Shown: positions 11,437-24,202, numbered from the stretch's first letter. The stretch: 64,000 nucleotides of DNA from Jacaranda mimosifolia (GCA_018894105.1 CM032133.1:248001-312000); one strand, 5' to 3'. Notes: generated from the letters alone by a model not told the origin. A program made the numbers and translations.

Positions 11437-12936
11437 TAAGGCCTGTTTATTTTTATTTTCTGGATTTAATTTTATTTTTTGTTGAAAATAAAAATAGAGA
11501 ATCATCAATTTTTTCTCTATTTTTGTAAATATTTTTATTTTCAAAATATTCTTTCAAACAAACTCTTATAAGTCGTTTGAATTTGTTTTCTGCAGGCATT
11601 TTTATTTTTTGGTGAAAATAAATAATGAAAAATTGATATAAAAATATTTTTGAAAATGAAATGTCGTTTCGATGTTTTGTTTAAAATATAATGATTATGT
11701 ATGTGTTGAAAATGAGTTGTATTTGAAGAATATAATATTTTATGTTAAAAGTTGTGCAAATGTGAATAAGAGAAAATAAAAAGTGATGAAAAACGAAAAT
11801 GGAGAGAGAGTGTAAGAGTTTGTTTGGAAGAATATTTTAATAACAAAAATGTTTGTGAAAATGGGGGAGAATTTGATGGTTCTCTATTTTTATTTTCAAC
11901 AGAAAATAAAAATGGTCCAAAAAACAAAAAACAAACGGGTCCACACTCTATCTCCATTTTCACTTTTCATCAAGTTTTATTTTTTTTACTCACACTCTCA
12001 TGGTTTTTAATACAAAAATACTATATTTTTCAAATATAATTTATTTTCAACTCTACACAATCATTATAGGCTGTTTGGATTTGTTTTTTTGGAGGTATTT
12101 TTATTTTTTGATGAAAAGTAATAGTGAAAAAGTTAGTTATAAAAGTACTTTTGAAAATGAAATGTTGTTTGGATGTTTTGTTTAAAATATAATGATTATT
12201 TAGGGTTGAAAATGAATTGTATTTGAAAGATGTAGTATTTTTATATTAAAAATCGTGTAAATGTGAGTAGAAAAAAATGAAAAGTGAATATGAAGAGAGA
12301 GTGTAAAAGTTTGCTTGGAAGAATTTTGAGAATGAAAATGTTTGTGAAAATGAGAGAAAAGTTGATGGCTTTTTGTTTTTATTTTCAATAGAAAATGAAA
12401 ATGGGTCCAGAAAACAAAAACAAAAGGCCCTTAAATTTTAAACAAACATCCAAATAATATCTCATTTTCAAAAAGACTTTTATAATTAACTTTTCACTAT
12501 TTTTTTTTACCAGAAAATAAATTTGCTTCTAGAAAACAAACCCAAATAGCCTATTATTTTCTAGAAACTAGTAGTCTGTTTGTTTTTGTTTTTTGGGCTC
12601 ATTTTCATTTTCTGTTGAAAATAAAAATAGAGAGCCATCAACTTCTCCCATATTTTCACAGACATTTTCATTTTCAAAATATTTTTCCAAACAAACTCTT
12701 ATATTCTCTCTTCATTTTTACTTTTCATTTTTTTCTATTCACAATGGCACGACTTTTAATACAAAATACTATATTTTTCAAATACAACTCATTTTCAATC
12801 CTACATAATAATTACATTTTAAACAAAACATCCAAACAATCTTTTATTTTCAAAAAAATATTTATAACTAATTTTTCACTATCCTTTTTACCAGAAAATG
12901 AAAATGCCTCCAAAAACTAAATTCAAACGGCCCCTA
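11437..12936. mobile_element. Cluster of nested and abutting family B MITEs
   Basis: Several TIR-like ends occur in both orientations: about 11440 (TTAAGGCCTGTTT), 11570 (GTCGTTTGAATTTGTTTTCTG), 12069 (AGGCTGTTTGGATTTG), 12430 (inverse, AAGGCCC), 12551 (inverse, CCCAAATAGCCT), 12573 (TCTGTTTGTTTTTG) and 12932 (inverse, AATTCAAACGGCCCC). The outer pair 11570/12932 and the inner pair 12069/12551 are the clearest. All copies share an interior on ACTCTTATATTCTCTCTTC and TACAAAATACTATATTTTTC. Insertion order beyond these two pairs is not resolved. No coding sequence. Confidence 0.65.
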
Positions 12937-13262
12937 GAAAGATGGTAGTTTTAATTGATGCTTGATCAAAGTACAAAGCGTACAGATTAACACAGGTTGC
13001 CTGTTTCCTAGCGAGGTGATTGTTAGAATAGATATAGTTAATTTCTACTGCACTACTTATGTTGAATTCAAATTTATTTATTTTACTAACTCATTCCTGA
13101 TGAAATTCATTTGATCAAACGAAGTCTTGTCAACTTTTAACTCATTCCACAGTTCAAACTATGCTTAATTTAATTAATTGAATACAGGCTATAGCGGAGT
13201 GGAGAGACAGATTTATTCACTTGCAAGGGTACATAACAATTCTATTACACCTTAAATATAAT

Positions 13263-13605
13263 GGGAATGTTTGGTTATGTTTTTTATGTGTTTATTATGT
13301 ATTTTGAGAGAATGAGTTATTGGAGAATGTGAAATTTGTTTTCTGATATGTTCGTTTCTATTTTGGGGGAGATATTTTTTACTGTAGCAGTTAAATTAAT
13401 GTTTTTTTATTGGATTTTTGGGTTGAAAATAGAATTAATTAATTTTTTTAATATTAAAATAATATTAAAATATATAATGTGTATATATATATAATATTTG
13501 TATGTATATATTGAAAAATGTGTATTTTAGAGGGAGAATGAAGATATATTTTGTTGTGTTTTCCCAAAATAATGTTGTTATAGGGAAACATAACCAAACA
13601 CTCCC
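13263..13605. mobile_element. MITE of a distinct family with AAT target duplication
   Basis: TIRs read inward GGGAATGTTTGGTTATGTTT (left) and GGGAGTGTTTGGTTATGTTT (right). AAT flanks both ends (13260-13262 and 13606-13608). The 343-bp AT-rich interior lacks coding sequence and is not shared with families A or B. The terminal TGTTTGGTTA core resembles theirs, suggesting a related superfamily. Confidence 0.72.
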
Positions 13606-13804
13606 AATGATTCTCGATTGATTTTAAAATTAACTATTTGATATTAAAATTCCAAGCATTTTAGACCACATGAACACGATCGATGTAGAATTCAAAAGTA
13701 AATGAATGTGCCACTTAATTTCATGTAAAGATGGATTAACTATATTAATTTATGTTTATGGAATAGAGTAGGAGTAGCTATACTGAGGATGGGTGTTTTA
13801 TATA

Positions 13805-16288
13805 GGGTTAATTACAGGGGTCTTTCTTGAAGTTTGGGCTAAATACAAAAATTACCCATAAAGTTTACAAAATTACAATTACCTCCCATGGGGTTAACAA
13901 CTATTTAAAAATCGTGACGGAAGGTGTGAAATGGCCGTTATACCCTTGTTAATTCAAAAAAAAAATTGAAAAAATAAAAAGTATTTTCTGCCCCTCTATC
14001 TATGAAGATCATAGACGGGCATATTTCTTTTCCCTCCATCGTTCATCTCTCCCCCCCAAACTCTCTTGCTCTCGTCTTTTCACCAGTGGTGCATGCTCGT
14101 TTTTAGACAACAAAACTCTCCAAAAAATCTACGGATTCTTCTTGATCGTGCACAACCAACTCCCTCCATCGCGAAATTTTGGTGGCATTTCCCATTTTCA
14201 AGAGAAAATGGCTCCTAAAGGTATGGGCAAAATTTTTCACAATTTTTGTTCCTGTATTTTTATGTTAGATCAAGCTAATTTTAGTTGTCTTTTGTGTTGT
14301 GTGTTATTATTTTGTGATTTTAAAGTGGCAGGTGACCTATTTTTGTTTCAAAAAAAGTGATTTTTTGTTTTTTGTTTTTTTTGACATAATATTATGTGTT
14401 GGAATGTTTATTGATGAAAGTATAGTTATATTTTGCATGATTTGATGTAATTTGTAAAAAACCTAATTTTTGATTGTTGCCATCCAAATAAAAACCTTAG
14501 CTTTGGATTTTGATGGCATTTTGTTGTAGTCTTTTTTATCCTTAAGTAAAAGTTGTTTTCTTTTGTTGTTCGCTTGATAGGTTCAGAAAAAACAATTGAT
14601 ATTGTTGTTCACTTTGGGGAAGACCATGGACATTCATGATAGATAAGCAAAAGGTATTGTTATCTTCCTTTTTTCTAATTTTCACTTTCTGTAACTGGAG
14701 AATTTGTTATGGTCTATTTTGAAATGTGTATCAGTTCCAACTGTGCTAAGTGTAATGTGAAAAAAATTGTAAGGGTATTAAATGTTGTGTTGCAGCCTTG
14801 TGAGCATGTTACTTGCTATATTTTACTGGAATGTGATTAAATTGTAAAGGTATTTACCTTCGGCTCTATTTCATATAATCTGTACTGAAATCTGATTAAG
14901 GTGTCAATTGTAACGTGTCCAAACTTGGAAGGGTGCTATTTGTAATGTTTTAAACATTTAAGGGTGCTACTTGTAAGCTTTAATATTAATTGAGGGTGTT
15001 ATTTGTAAGGTTTCTTAGTTGGTTTTATGATATTATACATTGCTCTTTATTATAATCTAGGGTCTTGTGGAGACAATCAGTGAATTGGTGCCACACTCAA
15101 TCAACAGAAAGTGTGTAAGGCATATTTACTCTAATTTCAGACTTTTCTTTTTTGGAGTTTTGCTGAGAAAGTACTTCTGGATAGCTGCAAGAGCTTACCA
15201 TGTACAAGATTATGATTTGGCCATGTACAAGATAAAAGAGGTAAAGCCTGCAGCTCATGGGATAGCCTTGCTGTTAAAGGAAATGTCCCTACTGTTAGAG
15301 GATTGAATATGACAATATTGGCTTTTATGATGGATTTTATGTTGCTTTTGATGGAATTGCGGAATCAATTATGGCAAGTTCAAGTGGAGGTGGGGGGGCT
15401 GTATAGATGGTGTAGTGGGAGGAGATGATGATGCATGTACTAGAAGAGCTAATGAAGTAGGAAGGGGTTCTAATGAAAGTGTTGGAGGACAATGATTAAT
15501 GCTTTATTATCACTATATTTTCATTTTAAACTTGGGATTCATGAACCAAGTACACAGGTTTTGCTTGATGTTTTGTGCAGTTAGTTGATCTTTTTGTACA
15601 ACCCTTTAGAATTGTACAGGACTTTGTTATGTGAAGCAAATTTGTGTAGTTAATCACATTTGAATATATGATTGATAGTTAAATGTAAAGTAATTTATTG
15701 GATTGTTATGTTTTTTTTTCCTGTTTCAAGGTACAATATTGCAAGTTATAAAATTGAGAAGGGAGAGTTAATGTAATGTGAGATTTGTTCAAGGGGGCTC
15801 TATGTAGCTAATCATTCATATCAGGGTGTTATACGTAACTTCAAAATTTACAAATAAAATTCAGCCACTAAAAAATTATATTAAAATAAAAAAATAGATA
15901 TTGATATTTACTAATTTTTGTTAATATAATAATAATTAATTATTTTACTTAATAATTTCCAACCGTTACATTAACCATTGGTTTAATTTTTTACAATAAA
16001 CCTCTTAGTGCTTTCAATATTACAAGTAGATCCACACATGCATGACACACATAAGGGTATTTTCGTCCAATCACTTGGTAAATGGTCAAGCCCAGTCAAA
16101 CTAAGGGCAAATTTGGATTTTTAGAAAATGTCAACGCTGACATCAGCAAAAATCGTCAGTTTGACTAACGATTGAGTCTATTTATTAGACGAAGACAAAC
16201 CCTAAGGGAGGTAATTATAATTTATTAAACCTCAGGGGTAGTTTCTGTATTTAGCACAAACCTTAGGGGAGTTTCCTGTAATTAACCC
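13805..16288 (+). mobile_element. Decayed Mutator-like element with transposase remnant
   Basis: The termini are inverted repeats: left GGGTTAATTACAGGGGTCTT then AAGTTTGGGCTAAATAC, right the inverse of GGGTTAATTACAGGAAACTC and GGTTTGTGCTAAATACAGA. The flanks GTTTTATAT and ATTTTATTT (7 of 9 alike) look like an eroded 9-bp duplication. The 2.48-kb interior carries a transposase fragment in the + orientation (separate entry). Long TIRs, the 9-bp flank and the MuDR-type fragment agree on a Mutator-like element that is no longer functional. Confidence 0.8.
15061..15306 (+). pseudogene. MuDR-type transposase fragment
   Basis: The open segment reads GLVETISELVPHSINRKCVR followed by HIYSNFR, then WIAARAYHVQDYDLAMYKIK and VKPAAHG. 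This matches the MULE transposase stretch that follows the catalytic core (pattern G(L/I)...E..P...HR.CVRH.Y.NF...W.AARA). It starts directly after an intron-like acceptor (TTATAATCTAG, ending at 15060). Upstream coding pieces are likely at about 14209-14300 (MAPKGMGK) and 14581-14655 (TIDIVVHFG), but they are broken by stops. A Gly/Ser-rich tail follows 15306 after a stop. The catalytic DDE core is not recognisable. The fragment sits centrally in the TIR element 13805-16288. Confidence 0.7.
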
Positions 16289-18720
16289 ATTTTATTTGCA
16301 CAAAGTGGATTATGATGACAATCGGGGGGGGGGGGGGGGGGGGCTCGTTCTAGCTTCTACTTGCTATATTTTTTGTGGCCTTTCACGCAAAAGGTTATTT
16401 TAAAAATATTTTCTATATGTAAAATATATGCAGTAGTGTAAAATATAGGTACCAAACATATCTTTAATTAAGTAACTAGCAGTCGAGGCACACTGTTCCT
16501 ACGTGCTTAAATATATTTTAGCAATTGTAATGATAAAAAAACTAAGTAAAGACCTCATAATGGATAGAATGAGTCTATGTATATATATGATGAGAGGTTG
16601 TTGGTGTGTTAATAAAGAATTTTCCGAAAAAAGAAGTTATTTTAAATTTGTCCTAGTTAAGACACCTATAAATAAAAGTTAGCTCAAAAGCTAGAGTTGT
16701 GACTTAAGCTTCTAACTTCTGAGTGGAGTTATGAATCTTAGTTAAAGGATTGCATCTTGCAGTGTTATCCTTTGACTGTGTCCTTAAAAAAAATTATAAT
16801 TTTTAATAAAGAATCATGTCACGTCAGACAAGTTGCATTACACAACTATAAATAAGATGCATTAGAATCTAGAAAAATGAAGTGAAAAGAATACACATAG
16901 TATTGTGTGATCACTAAAAAGCACACATTATACTAAACATTTCCATGAAAGGAGTTTCAAGTCAGTAAGTTTTAGAGACACAATTAATTGGAGTGCCACC
17001 TTTGGTTGTGAATAGCATCGTTGTATCTTGGGAAGCTGTTCGTCAGAAGACCTTCGTGCACCAATGGGGGACGAATAAAGCCTTAAGGAAACTCCATGTT
17101 ACACAGGCCTCAATTCTACATTTTTTAACTCTGCATTAACATTGAAATAGATTTTCTTCGTTCCATACCTTATTTTACTTGTCTACTTTCAATTTTCTTA
17201 TCTTGTAAGTAATATAATGTTATGTGTTGTTTAAAGATTTTATGCTATTATGTTGTGTAATATGAACTTGTAGTTTTTTATCTATATATTTTATATTTGA
17301 ATATGATGTTATTTGCACGAACATAAATATACGCTAAATTAAATATTTCCAACAAAAAAGCAATATAGAACATATAGTAATTTTAATGACAAATAAATGA
17401 GAATTATTTAGACTCAAAAATTAATATTATTTAAATCCGTCAACCTATTGAATAAGAACAAAACTTGAATAATGGAATATTTGTATTTTAAAGAACATAG
17501 TATTGAAATGTCATTCACATAAAGAAGCGAAGAATCCACCCTTAATGTTGAAAAATTTGAATGTGAGTCGTCCAACTTTTCAATTCAATTACAATTATAA
17601 CCATAATTTTGTTGAATGTTAATATTACAATCTTGACAGCAAATTCGAATATTCAAAAGTTGGCATGAGAAACTACCCAATTTGAAATTATTGTCATTTA
17701 TACCCTCAACAATATTTGGAAATAAGCTTTAGAATTTCCTCAATTATTCACTTATTTCCAACATTTTATGTTATTCAATGTGCCTATTTAGTTTCTATTT
17801 ATTTAAGGTTTATGGCCCATTTATTATATCAATTTTATAGTGGTTTTACGATATTTTACCATTTTATTTTATGTATATATATATTCATGTGACCTATTTA
17901 CTATTGCGTTTATTATGATTTTATTAGTTTTTATTAGGCCACTAAATTATTTATAATGGTCAAATCTTTTCCATCTATTTAAAGGGCCACTACCTTCTCA
18001 TTTGGTACATTGAGTGTGTGAGTTTTTGTTAGAGATTTTCACTTTGTTAATCTCCCACAAGACTTGTGTTTTTGACAATGTGACTATGGATACGGGTCCT
18101 AGTCTCCTCGTGGTCATGCACATGGGATGAGACATTGCTTAGAGCTAATGGAGTTTTATCTTGGAGTCGTGATCAACCATTAGAACTTGCACGTAGGGAG
18201 GCAATCATGGTTTTAGGATAACGACAAGTGTCGTGACTCCCCATTGATCTAACTTTAATTACGTCGATATTTTTACGGTTTGATTATTATTTTTTATGCA
18301 TTTTAATTTTACATATTTATATTTGTAATGATGATTAAGTTTTATTTCTATATTTTAACACAAATCACACTATATCCACAACAATTATTACACCAAATCT
18401 TTTTATCATTTGAATGCCTCTTAAAGGGTAAAAGTTGAAAAAGTGACAAAAATATTGGAATAGTTTTCATTTATGAGTGTAAAAATCATTTTAAAAAAAA
18501 ATAATAATATAGATAATATCTCTGTGTTAATAAGCAACAAATTGATCCAAGAAGTTTAAATATCTTATGCAGCAGTCGTTGAATGTTGTTGCTCAAAGCA
18601 TTAACATTCAGCCAGATGTTGTGTATATTTTAATCCACGATTAATTCTTTTTTGTATTTTTTTTGGTGTCGTCAATAGACTTGCGTGCACGAGAAAATGG
18701 CCTAATTTATGGAAAATTGA
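16289..18720. other. AT-rich intergenic DNA, no gene seen
   Basis: Starts with a 20-base poly-G run (16324-16343). Two moderately complex segments (about 16920-17110 and 17985-18260) look like decayed repeat or LTR-type sequence, because they are less AT-rich and lack open frames. I could not find paired ends, a primer site or a coding domain, so they stay unclassified. Confidence 0.4.
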
Positions 18721-19051
18721 GGGCACGTTTGGTTTCATTTTTATTTTTCAAATTTCATTTTCATTATTTTCAAAATTTGAAAAGGTAGCCAATGAAAATG
18801 AGTTTGTATTTACATAAATTGTTGGAAAAATAATAATTATGTTAGTTTTAGTAGGTTGTAGGTGGAGAGAGATAATCAAATAAAGAGAGAAAATATATAG
18901 GTTATTGGGAGAAGATATATAGATTATTGGAGAATGTGTTTTGAAAATGAAAATAAAAATGTTGGGTGAAAATGTATAAAAAAGATGTATTTTATTTTTG
19001 AAATAGTAGAAAATGTGAAAATAAGCTTTAAAAATGAAACCAAACAGGCCC
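18721..19051. mobile_element. Tourist-like MITE, family A
   Basis: Left end GGGCACGTTTGGTTTCATTT, right end the inverse of GGGCCTGTTTGGTTTCATTT. Flanking triplets are TGA and TAA, one base apart from a perfect duplication. The 331-bp interior matches the copies at 5618-5951 and 49929-50263 in reverse complement. Non-coding. Confidence 0.8.
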
Positions 19052-20419
19052 TAATGAACGGAAAATGAGGCCTCATATATGAACAATTATTTGGTGCATG
19101 TCTAGCTAGCATATTTTAATATTTACACAATATATATATATATATACAAGGACGGATCTGGGTGGGTGGGTGGGGGGGGGGGGGGCGGGGGGGAGCAGGG
19201 GCCATTTCCCCCCAAGTTTATTATAATATATATTAGTATAATTAATTTAAAGAATATATTAAAAAAGAAGTTATTTAATATTAATTAAAAGTAATTAATT
19301 TTTATTTTCATTTATTAAATTTTAAAAAAATTTAACTTTTATTATGGGCCTTGAATTAAAAATTAATTTTCTAGATTTATTGAATTGAATTGAATTTATT
19401 TTTAAATTAAAGATAAAAATTAAAATTAATTAATGAAATATCTATGTATTTTATTTTTTAAAATTTAAAACAAATTCTTAGGTCCATATTTACAATCAAG
19501 TAATCAAGTGAAGACTATAAATAGGCTAGTTAAGGCAATTCTATTTTATTTGTTTGAGAAAATATTATGGGAGTTTAGCCGATTAAATTTTAAAGTACTT
19601 GTAAAACAATTAAAACCTCTCATTTTGATTTTAATAAGATTGAGATAAGAATAAATGTGTGTGAATATATATATATATATATTTGTTTGTGTTTCAACAG
19701 CTACAAATGAAAGAACTTTTTTTGTTATGAATATTATCAAGAGTATGTTTCAGAATAAGATGAAAATATGTTTTAGAACTTTTTCTTTGACTCTTTAGTT
19801 ACTTATATTGGAAAAATTATTACTGAAAATTTTGATATTGATTTGATTCATTTACAAAGTTTTTGATATAAAGGAGCATCACACTCAATTTTGAGGAAAA
19901 TAGGTATTTTTTATTCACAAATATAAAAATTATACTTAAACATTTAAGATTTATAATTTTTGCCCCCAACACTGTAATATATATATATATATATATATAT
20001 ATAAACAATCGCTAGCTAGTGATTCTTAATTAATAAACATGTATTCTTGTGTTGTGCTGACTAACGGCTTTTTTAAGTAACTTGTATTGGCTACGGTCCG
20101 ACAAAGACTTGAGATTTATTTTTAGCTGCTGCTATAGTAGGCTAGTAGCAAACCGATGGTCACGTGAAAATTCTCTCACATTTATATACCTACACCTTCA
20201 CAACCTTGAAAATAATTAATAAGCAATTGCATGCATACCCAACTAATTTTAATGAAAAGCTAATTATTTAGCATTCCATCAACATTAAATGTTACCATGA
20301 TTAGCTCTTTAAACTTGCACAGAATCATGGGCTTGTCGCCATATTGAAGAGTTAATAATTCTCTGTCACTTTATTATTATAATTGGTACAGTATACTGCT
20401 AACTCGATCGATCTCGATC
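19052..20419. other. AT-rich intergenic DNA with a possible truncated transposon
   Basis: From about 19148 a phrase on ACGGATCTGGGTGGG runs into a G-rich tract and GGGGCCATTTCCCCCCAAG. A matching inverse-type phrase, TTTTTGCCCCCAACACTG, occurs near 19958. This resembles the termini of a plant transposon but the right end is missing or decayed. TA dinucleotide arrays lie at about 19662-19681 and 19976-20001. No gene is seen. Confidence 0.35.
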
Positions 20420-20427
20420 TATAAAAA
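20420..20427 (+). promoter_or_regulatory. Possible TATA box of the DUF4408-type gene
   Basis: TATAAAAA lies 266 bases before the ATG at 20686, at the end of an otherwise featureless upstream region. It would imply a 5' leader of about 230 bases. This is a positional call only. Confidence 0.3.
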
Positions 20428-20685
20428 AGTAGGCAATTAGATGAGTATAGCTAGCCAATTCCTCCTTGAGACTCATGAAACTATTGATCAGTGACCAGTC
20501 CCTCCAAACTCAACCTGCAGATAGACCTCTTTTCTCCTCAAAATTAGTTAGAGCCACCACATGCATATGATTCTGTTTTCCCGGCCCGATAGATGATTCC
20601 TCCATCTTTTTCCTTAATTAATTCTCAACTTAATTTCCAAAAAGTAGTCAATTTTTAGAACACAAACAGAGATGGATGGACGTCG

Positions 20686-21396
20686 ATGCTTTTGATTTTG
20701 AGGATTATATATAATTCAAACGCCATGCGGTCAAGAATATTCCACTGCGGCCTCCCAAAAATCAAGATGCTGTTTCGCATCATAGAAGTTTTCCTCATAC
20801 TCTTTTTCCTTAAGTCCGTCTCCACTCGCCTGCCCTTTGCCGTCAAAATCTCCGGCGAATATCTCCGTCAACTCATAAACGTCGTCCATAGCCCTCTCTT
20901 TGTTTTTCTGCTCAGCAACGTCATAGTCCTCACGCTCTTCTTCAAGTCGCCCAGTCTACATCTCTTTCCACAACATGATCAAGTTACACAATATTCTGAT
21001 CTATTAATTTCCAATATTGAAACCCGTTTGGATTTCTGCATGACGAACAGCGATATTGAGTTTACGGCGCACTTCACTCGTGAAATTACTACTTCGGATG
21101 AGGAAATTCATGTGTTCCAAGACAAGCACACTGTTTTAGAGATGACAAAGTTTAAAGCTCATAGGAGGAGGAGCCGTACGTCGTTGGAAGAGGATACTAG
21201 TAGTAGTAGTAGTACTTGTCAGAAGCAGCAGATATTAATCAAGGATGGCGGCGAGGTAGCGCAGCAGGAAGCTGTGGAGATGGTGGACCAACTGAGTAAT
21301 GATGAGTTCCAGAGAGCAATTGAGGCTTTCATTGCCAAGCAAATAAAGTTTCATCAACAAGAAAAAATGGCTCTTGCGCTTCATGAACCTACCTGA
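20686..21396 (+). CDS. DUF4408/DUF761-type membrane protein, single exon
   Basis: Seen: an uninterrupted 236-codon frame. A first hydrophobic segment lies at about residues 29-46 (LFRIIEVFLILFFLK). A second lies at about 69-88 (SPLFVFLLSNVIVLTLFF) and is followed by FKS, the usual DUF4408 pattern. The middle is polar and Ser-rich, coded by an AGT triplet run at about 21199-21213. The C-terminus has LSNDEFQRAIEAFIAKQIKF, which matches the DUF761 tail. Known: plant proteins pairing an N-terminal DUF4408 with a C-terminal DUF761 form an uncharacterised membrane family; some are stress- or pathogen-responsive. The start may instead be Met14 (20725), since the first 13 residues do not look conserved. 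The host is surrounded by repeats, but the frame is intact. No function beyond membrane localisation can be given. Confidence 0.82.
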   Translation: MLLILRIIYNSNAMRSRIFHCGLPKIKMLFRIIEVFLILFFLKSVSTRLPFAVKISGEYLRQLINVVHSPLFVFLLSNVIVLTLFFKSPSLHLFPQHDQVTQYSDLLISNIETRLDFCMTNSDIEFTAHFTREITTSDEEIHVFQDKHTVLEMTKFKAHRRRSRTSLEEDTSSSSSTCQKQQILIKDGGEVAQQEAVEMVDQLSNDEFQRAIEAFIAKQIKFHQQEKMALALHEPT

Positions 21397-23367
21397 TCAG
21401 CAATAATGTATATAGAATATACATTAATCTTAATTGATTTTCACGACATTAATGTGAAATTAAGGTCGGAAGTTTATTTTTATCTTTATTTCTCCTTTCT
21501 AAAATGCAAAAAAAATAAAAAAAATGATTATAATTAATGATGTTAAATAAATAGATGTTGAATAGTCAAAAAGGGGAAAATCAAAGTATGAGCGAAAAAG
21601 AGAAGAAGGCAACAAATTTGATGAGTGGTACGGAATTGAATTAAGTTACTACAATAGAAAAATATGATCTTTCTGCCTCAAAATGTTGCTATCGTATTGT
21701 TGTTGGCTACACAACGGACTATATATATTCATCATGTTCTAAAAGTCTTATAATTTTTTTTTTTTACAACTGATTGCTTGTTTAATAGTTGCATTTAACT
21801 ATTTTGAATCTCATCGAATTAATTTATTAACTCCAATAGTAATACTCATGCAATAATCAATACGAAAAAAATTACAAACAACTCGCAATACTTGCCATAC
21901 TTATAATCTCTTCATCTTTCCATTTTTGTATTTTGGAATTTGGAGAGTTTTGCTTTTCATTTTTTTTTTTTTTTGGTGGGGGGGAGGGGGGGGTGGTGGG
22001 AAGGGGCGGGGGTGCATTCACTAATTACTAAAGAAAATTTACAATTAAAAGCTGAAGAAAAAGCTGGAAGTGGTAGCAAGAAATGTCCTAACTTATGACT
22101 GAGCCTCTAATTAGAAAACTCACCCGATTAGTTTTGAGGGAAAAGCAACTTTAACTTTTGAAAAATAAGAGATCAGATTCTTCATGAAGCTCAACTTTAT
22201 TGCCCCCCCTCCCTCTTTTTTGTCTGCAGTTGTTTTCCATTTTCCCTCCCTTTTATTTGGGAAGCATAATCATTACTTATTCCACTATGAATATCAATTA
22301 GGCCTTTGGAATTAGTTTAGCTTATCATATATATAATAATACCAAAGGATTGATGCACTAAGAAACATGTCACAGCCTTTGCCCACCAAAAAAAAACATA
22401 TAGATAAAAATGACTAATAAGTGACACCATTTCAAACATAAATAGTGCCTTCTATTGCTTATGCCTCTTTAGTGTTTCTTTTCTTCTTAATTTTCAGTAT
22501 ATCCAACCATTGATTCACTTATAAGCTCCTTGGAATGAACTCAATTTACAGCAACATCAGTTTCTACCATGAAATAAAATCTTGCATTAAGATCAACCCA
22601 ATGAAATATATATAGATCAAGGAAGAAATCCAAAAATTCCTACAAGCACATCAAACTGATCAAGTATGTATGCATATATAAATATTCTCCTTTAAGTCAG
22701 CAGCCAATATTTCACTATAATTTAAGGAAAAAAATTGAAAAATTAAAAGACAAACAAAAGAAAGAAAAGGAAAAGGAATGTTTGTCAACAGAACATTCTT
22801 TTAATTGCACGCATTGCTTTATAATTTGTACTCAGTTGCTTAGATTGGCACTGTTTGTTTTGATTATCATGATCCCCCAATTTTACGCAAAATCAAAGCC
22901 GATCCAACCTATAAGGATAAGAAGTATATTAGTAGAATCTGAAATTGGATTGGGTTTTAAATTTCATATATTCCGATAAAATTTTTACTTGAATGAACTT
23001 GAATTTTTATTTGGGTGAGAATGTATTTATTGAATTGAAACTCTTAATTATTTTTAATATTTTTTTTACTCTCTTTCTTGGACTATCACCAAGAATTTCA
23101 TGAATAAAATTTACAGATACAACCATTTATATGAAAGTGGAACTTACAGCTAAATCAAGTCTTTGGAGATGCGTCAATCAATATATACATATCTGCTGCA
23201 TACAGATGGTATCTTATTGACAATATATTCCATCAAAATCAAATATAATACTTGGATAGATAGCTAATAAAATGTTGTCTGTCTGTGTGCGCGCGTGTGG
23301 GTATATATAGGTGAATCTGCAGTGGTCAATTGTACAGTCCAAATTTCACAAAAGCATAAAGAATTAA
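21397..23367. other. Intergenic DNA, no gene seen
   Basis: AT-rich sequence with a poly-T/poly-G tract near 21960-22010, (TA)n patches, and scattered short frames without domain similarity. No paired repeat ends were found. Confidence 0.45.
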
Positions 23368-24176
23368 TGTTGATTTTGCATTGAAATTTGGGCTGAATTA
23401 ATGAGAACCAGAAGAAGAACAGAGCGAAACGGAGCAAGGATTCGAAATGGGCACACGGAGCACGTCCTGACGCGCTTTGGCAGGACGCCGCGCGCTAGGG
23501 TGCCAGGTAGGGCGCGCCAAGGTGCATAGGGTGGTAGGAACATAGGCGATGTGCACCTGGGCGCAAGGCAGTGTGCGCTCGGGCGCACATGCTACTGGAA
23601 TCGTGCACTCGGGTGCAAGGCAGCTGCGCCCGAGCGCGTGACTTACTGGAACGGGCAGAAATTGACACCTCATGCGGCCGGGCACAAGGAGTGCCGCTCC
23701 CAAGCACAAGGCAATCTGTAATGCTGCGCCCTGTCGCAAGTTGTCCGTGCCAAGGCGCAAGAAAGACTGTTCACCTTGGCTATTTTTTGGAGAAACAGAG
23801 GCGCCGCGCTCCCTGGCGTGAGACGTGTGCACCCCGGCTCGCGGCGTAGACCCACGGGCCTTGGGCTTCGGGTTTCGACTATATATATTAGTTTTTTCTT
23901 CCTAGAAATTATCACGAATATAACACAAGGACTTCTTTACTGCTTTTGAGTAATTCTCTCAAGACGGAGTTTAGAACAAGGGTGTTAGGTGTTTTTGTGA
24001 GATTTGTGGGATTCAAGTTTGTACTTGCACTTTGATTTGAGATCAATAAAATTCCTTTTCTTTGTTGGGTGGATTAGGCACATTGTCGAACCACGTTAAA
24101 TTTTGTTGTCACTTTACATTGAGTTTCTTTACGTTATTTTATTGTTTCCGCAATAGATCCTCCTGCGTTACAAAAA
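23368..24176 (+). repeat. 5' LTR of copia element 1
   Basis: Begins TGTTGATTTTGCATTG and ends near TTACAAAA just before the primer site. It aligns over its full length with 28223-28998. It is strikingly GC-rich for this window and includes clustered phrases such as GTGCGCTCGGGCGCA and CAGCTGCGCCCGAGCGC. Left flank ATTAA and right flank of the 3' LTR ATTAG match at 4 of 5 bases, consistent with an old 5-bp duplication. Many short frames crossing it are by-products of the GC content. Confidence 0.85.
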
Positions 24177-24178
24177 AT

Positions 24179-24190
24179 TGATATCAGAGC
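24179..24190 (+). other. Primer binding site (initiator tRNA-Met type)
   Basis: TGATATCAGAGC directly follows the 5' LTR. It differs by one base from TGGTATCAGAGC, the usual copia site complementary to the 3' end of initiator tRNA-Met. Confidence 0.8.
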
Positions 24191-24202
24191 AGGTTGGATC
24201 AG

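Noticed and set aside
20655..20846. Minus-strand frame opposite the DUF4408-type gene
   Set aside because: It overlaps the start of a convincing + strand gene with recognisable family motifs. The opposite frame has none.
23364..23915. Multiple overlapping open frames of 70-144 codons on both strands
   Set aside because: They lie in the GC-rich 5' LTR, recur in the 3' LTR (28103-28745), and have no domains. GC-rich DNA has few chance stops.
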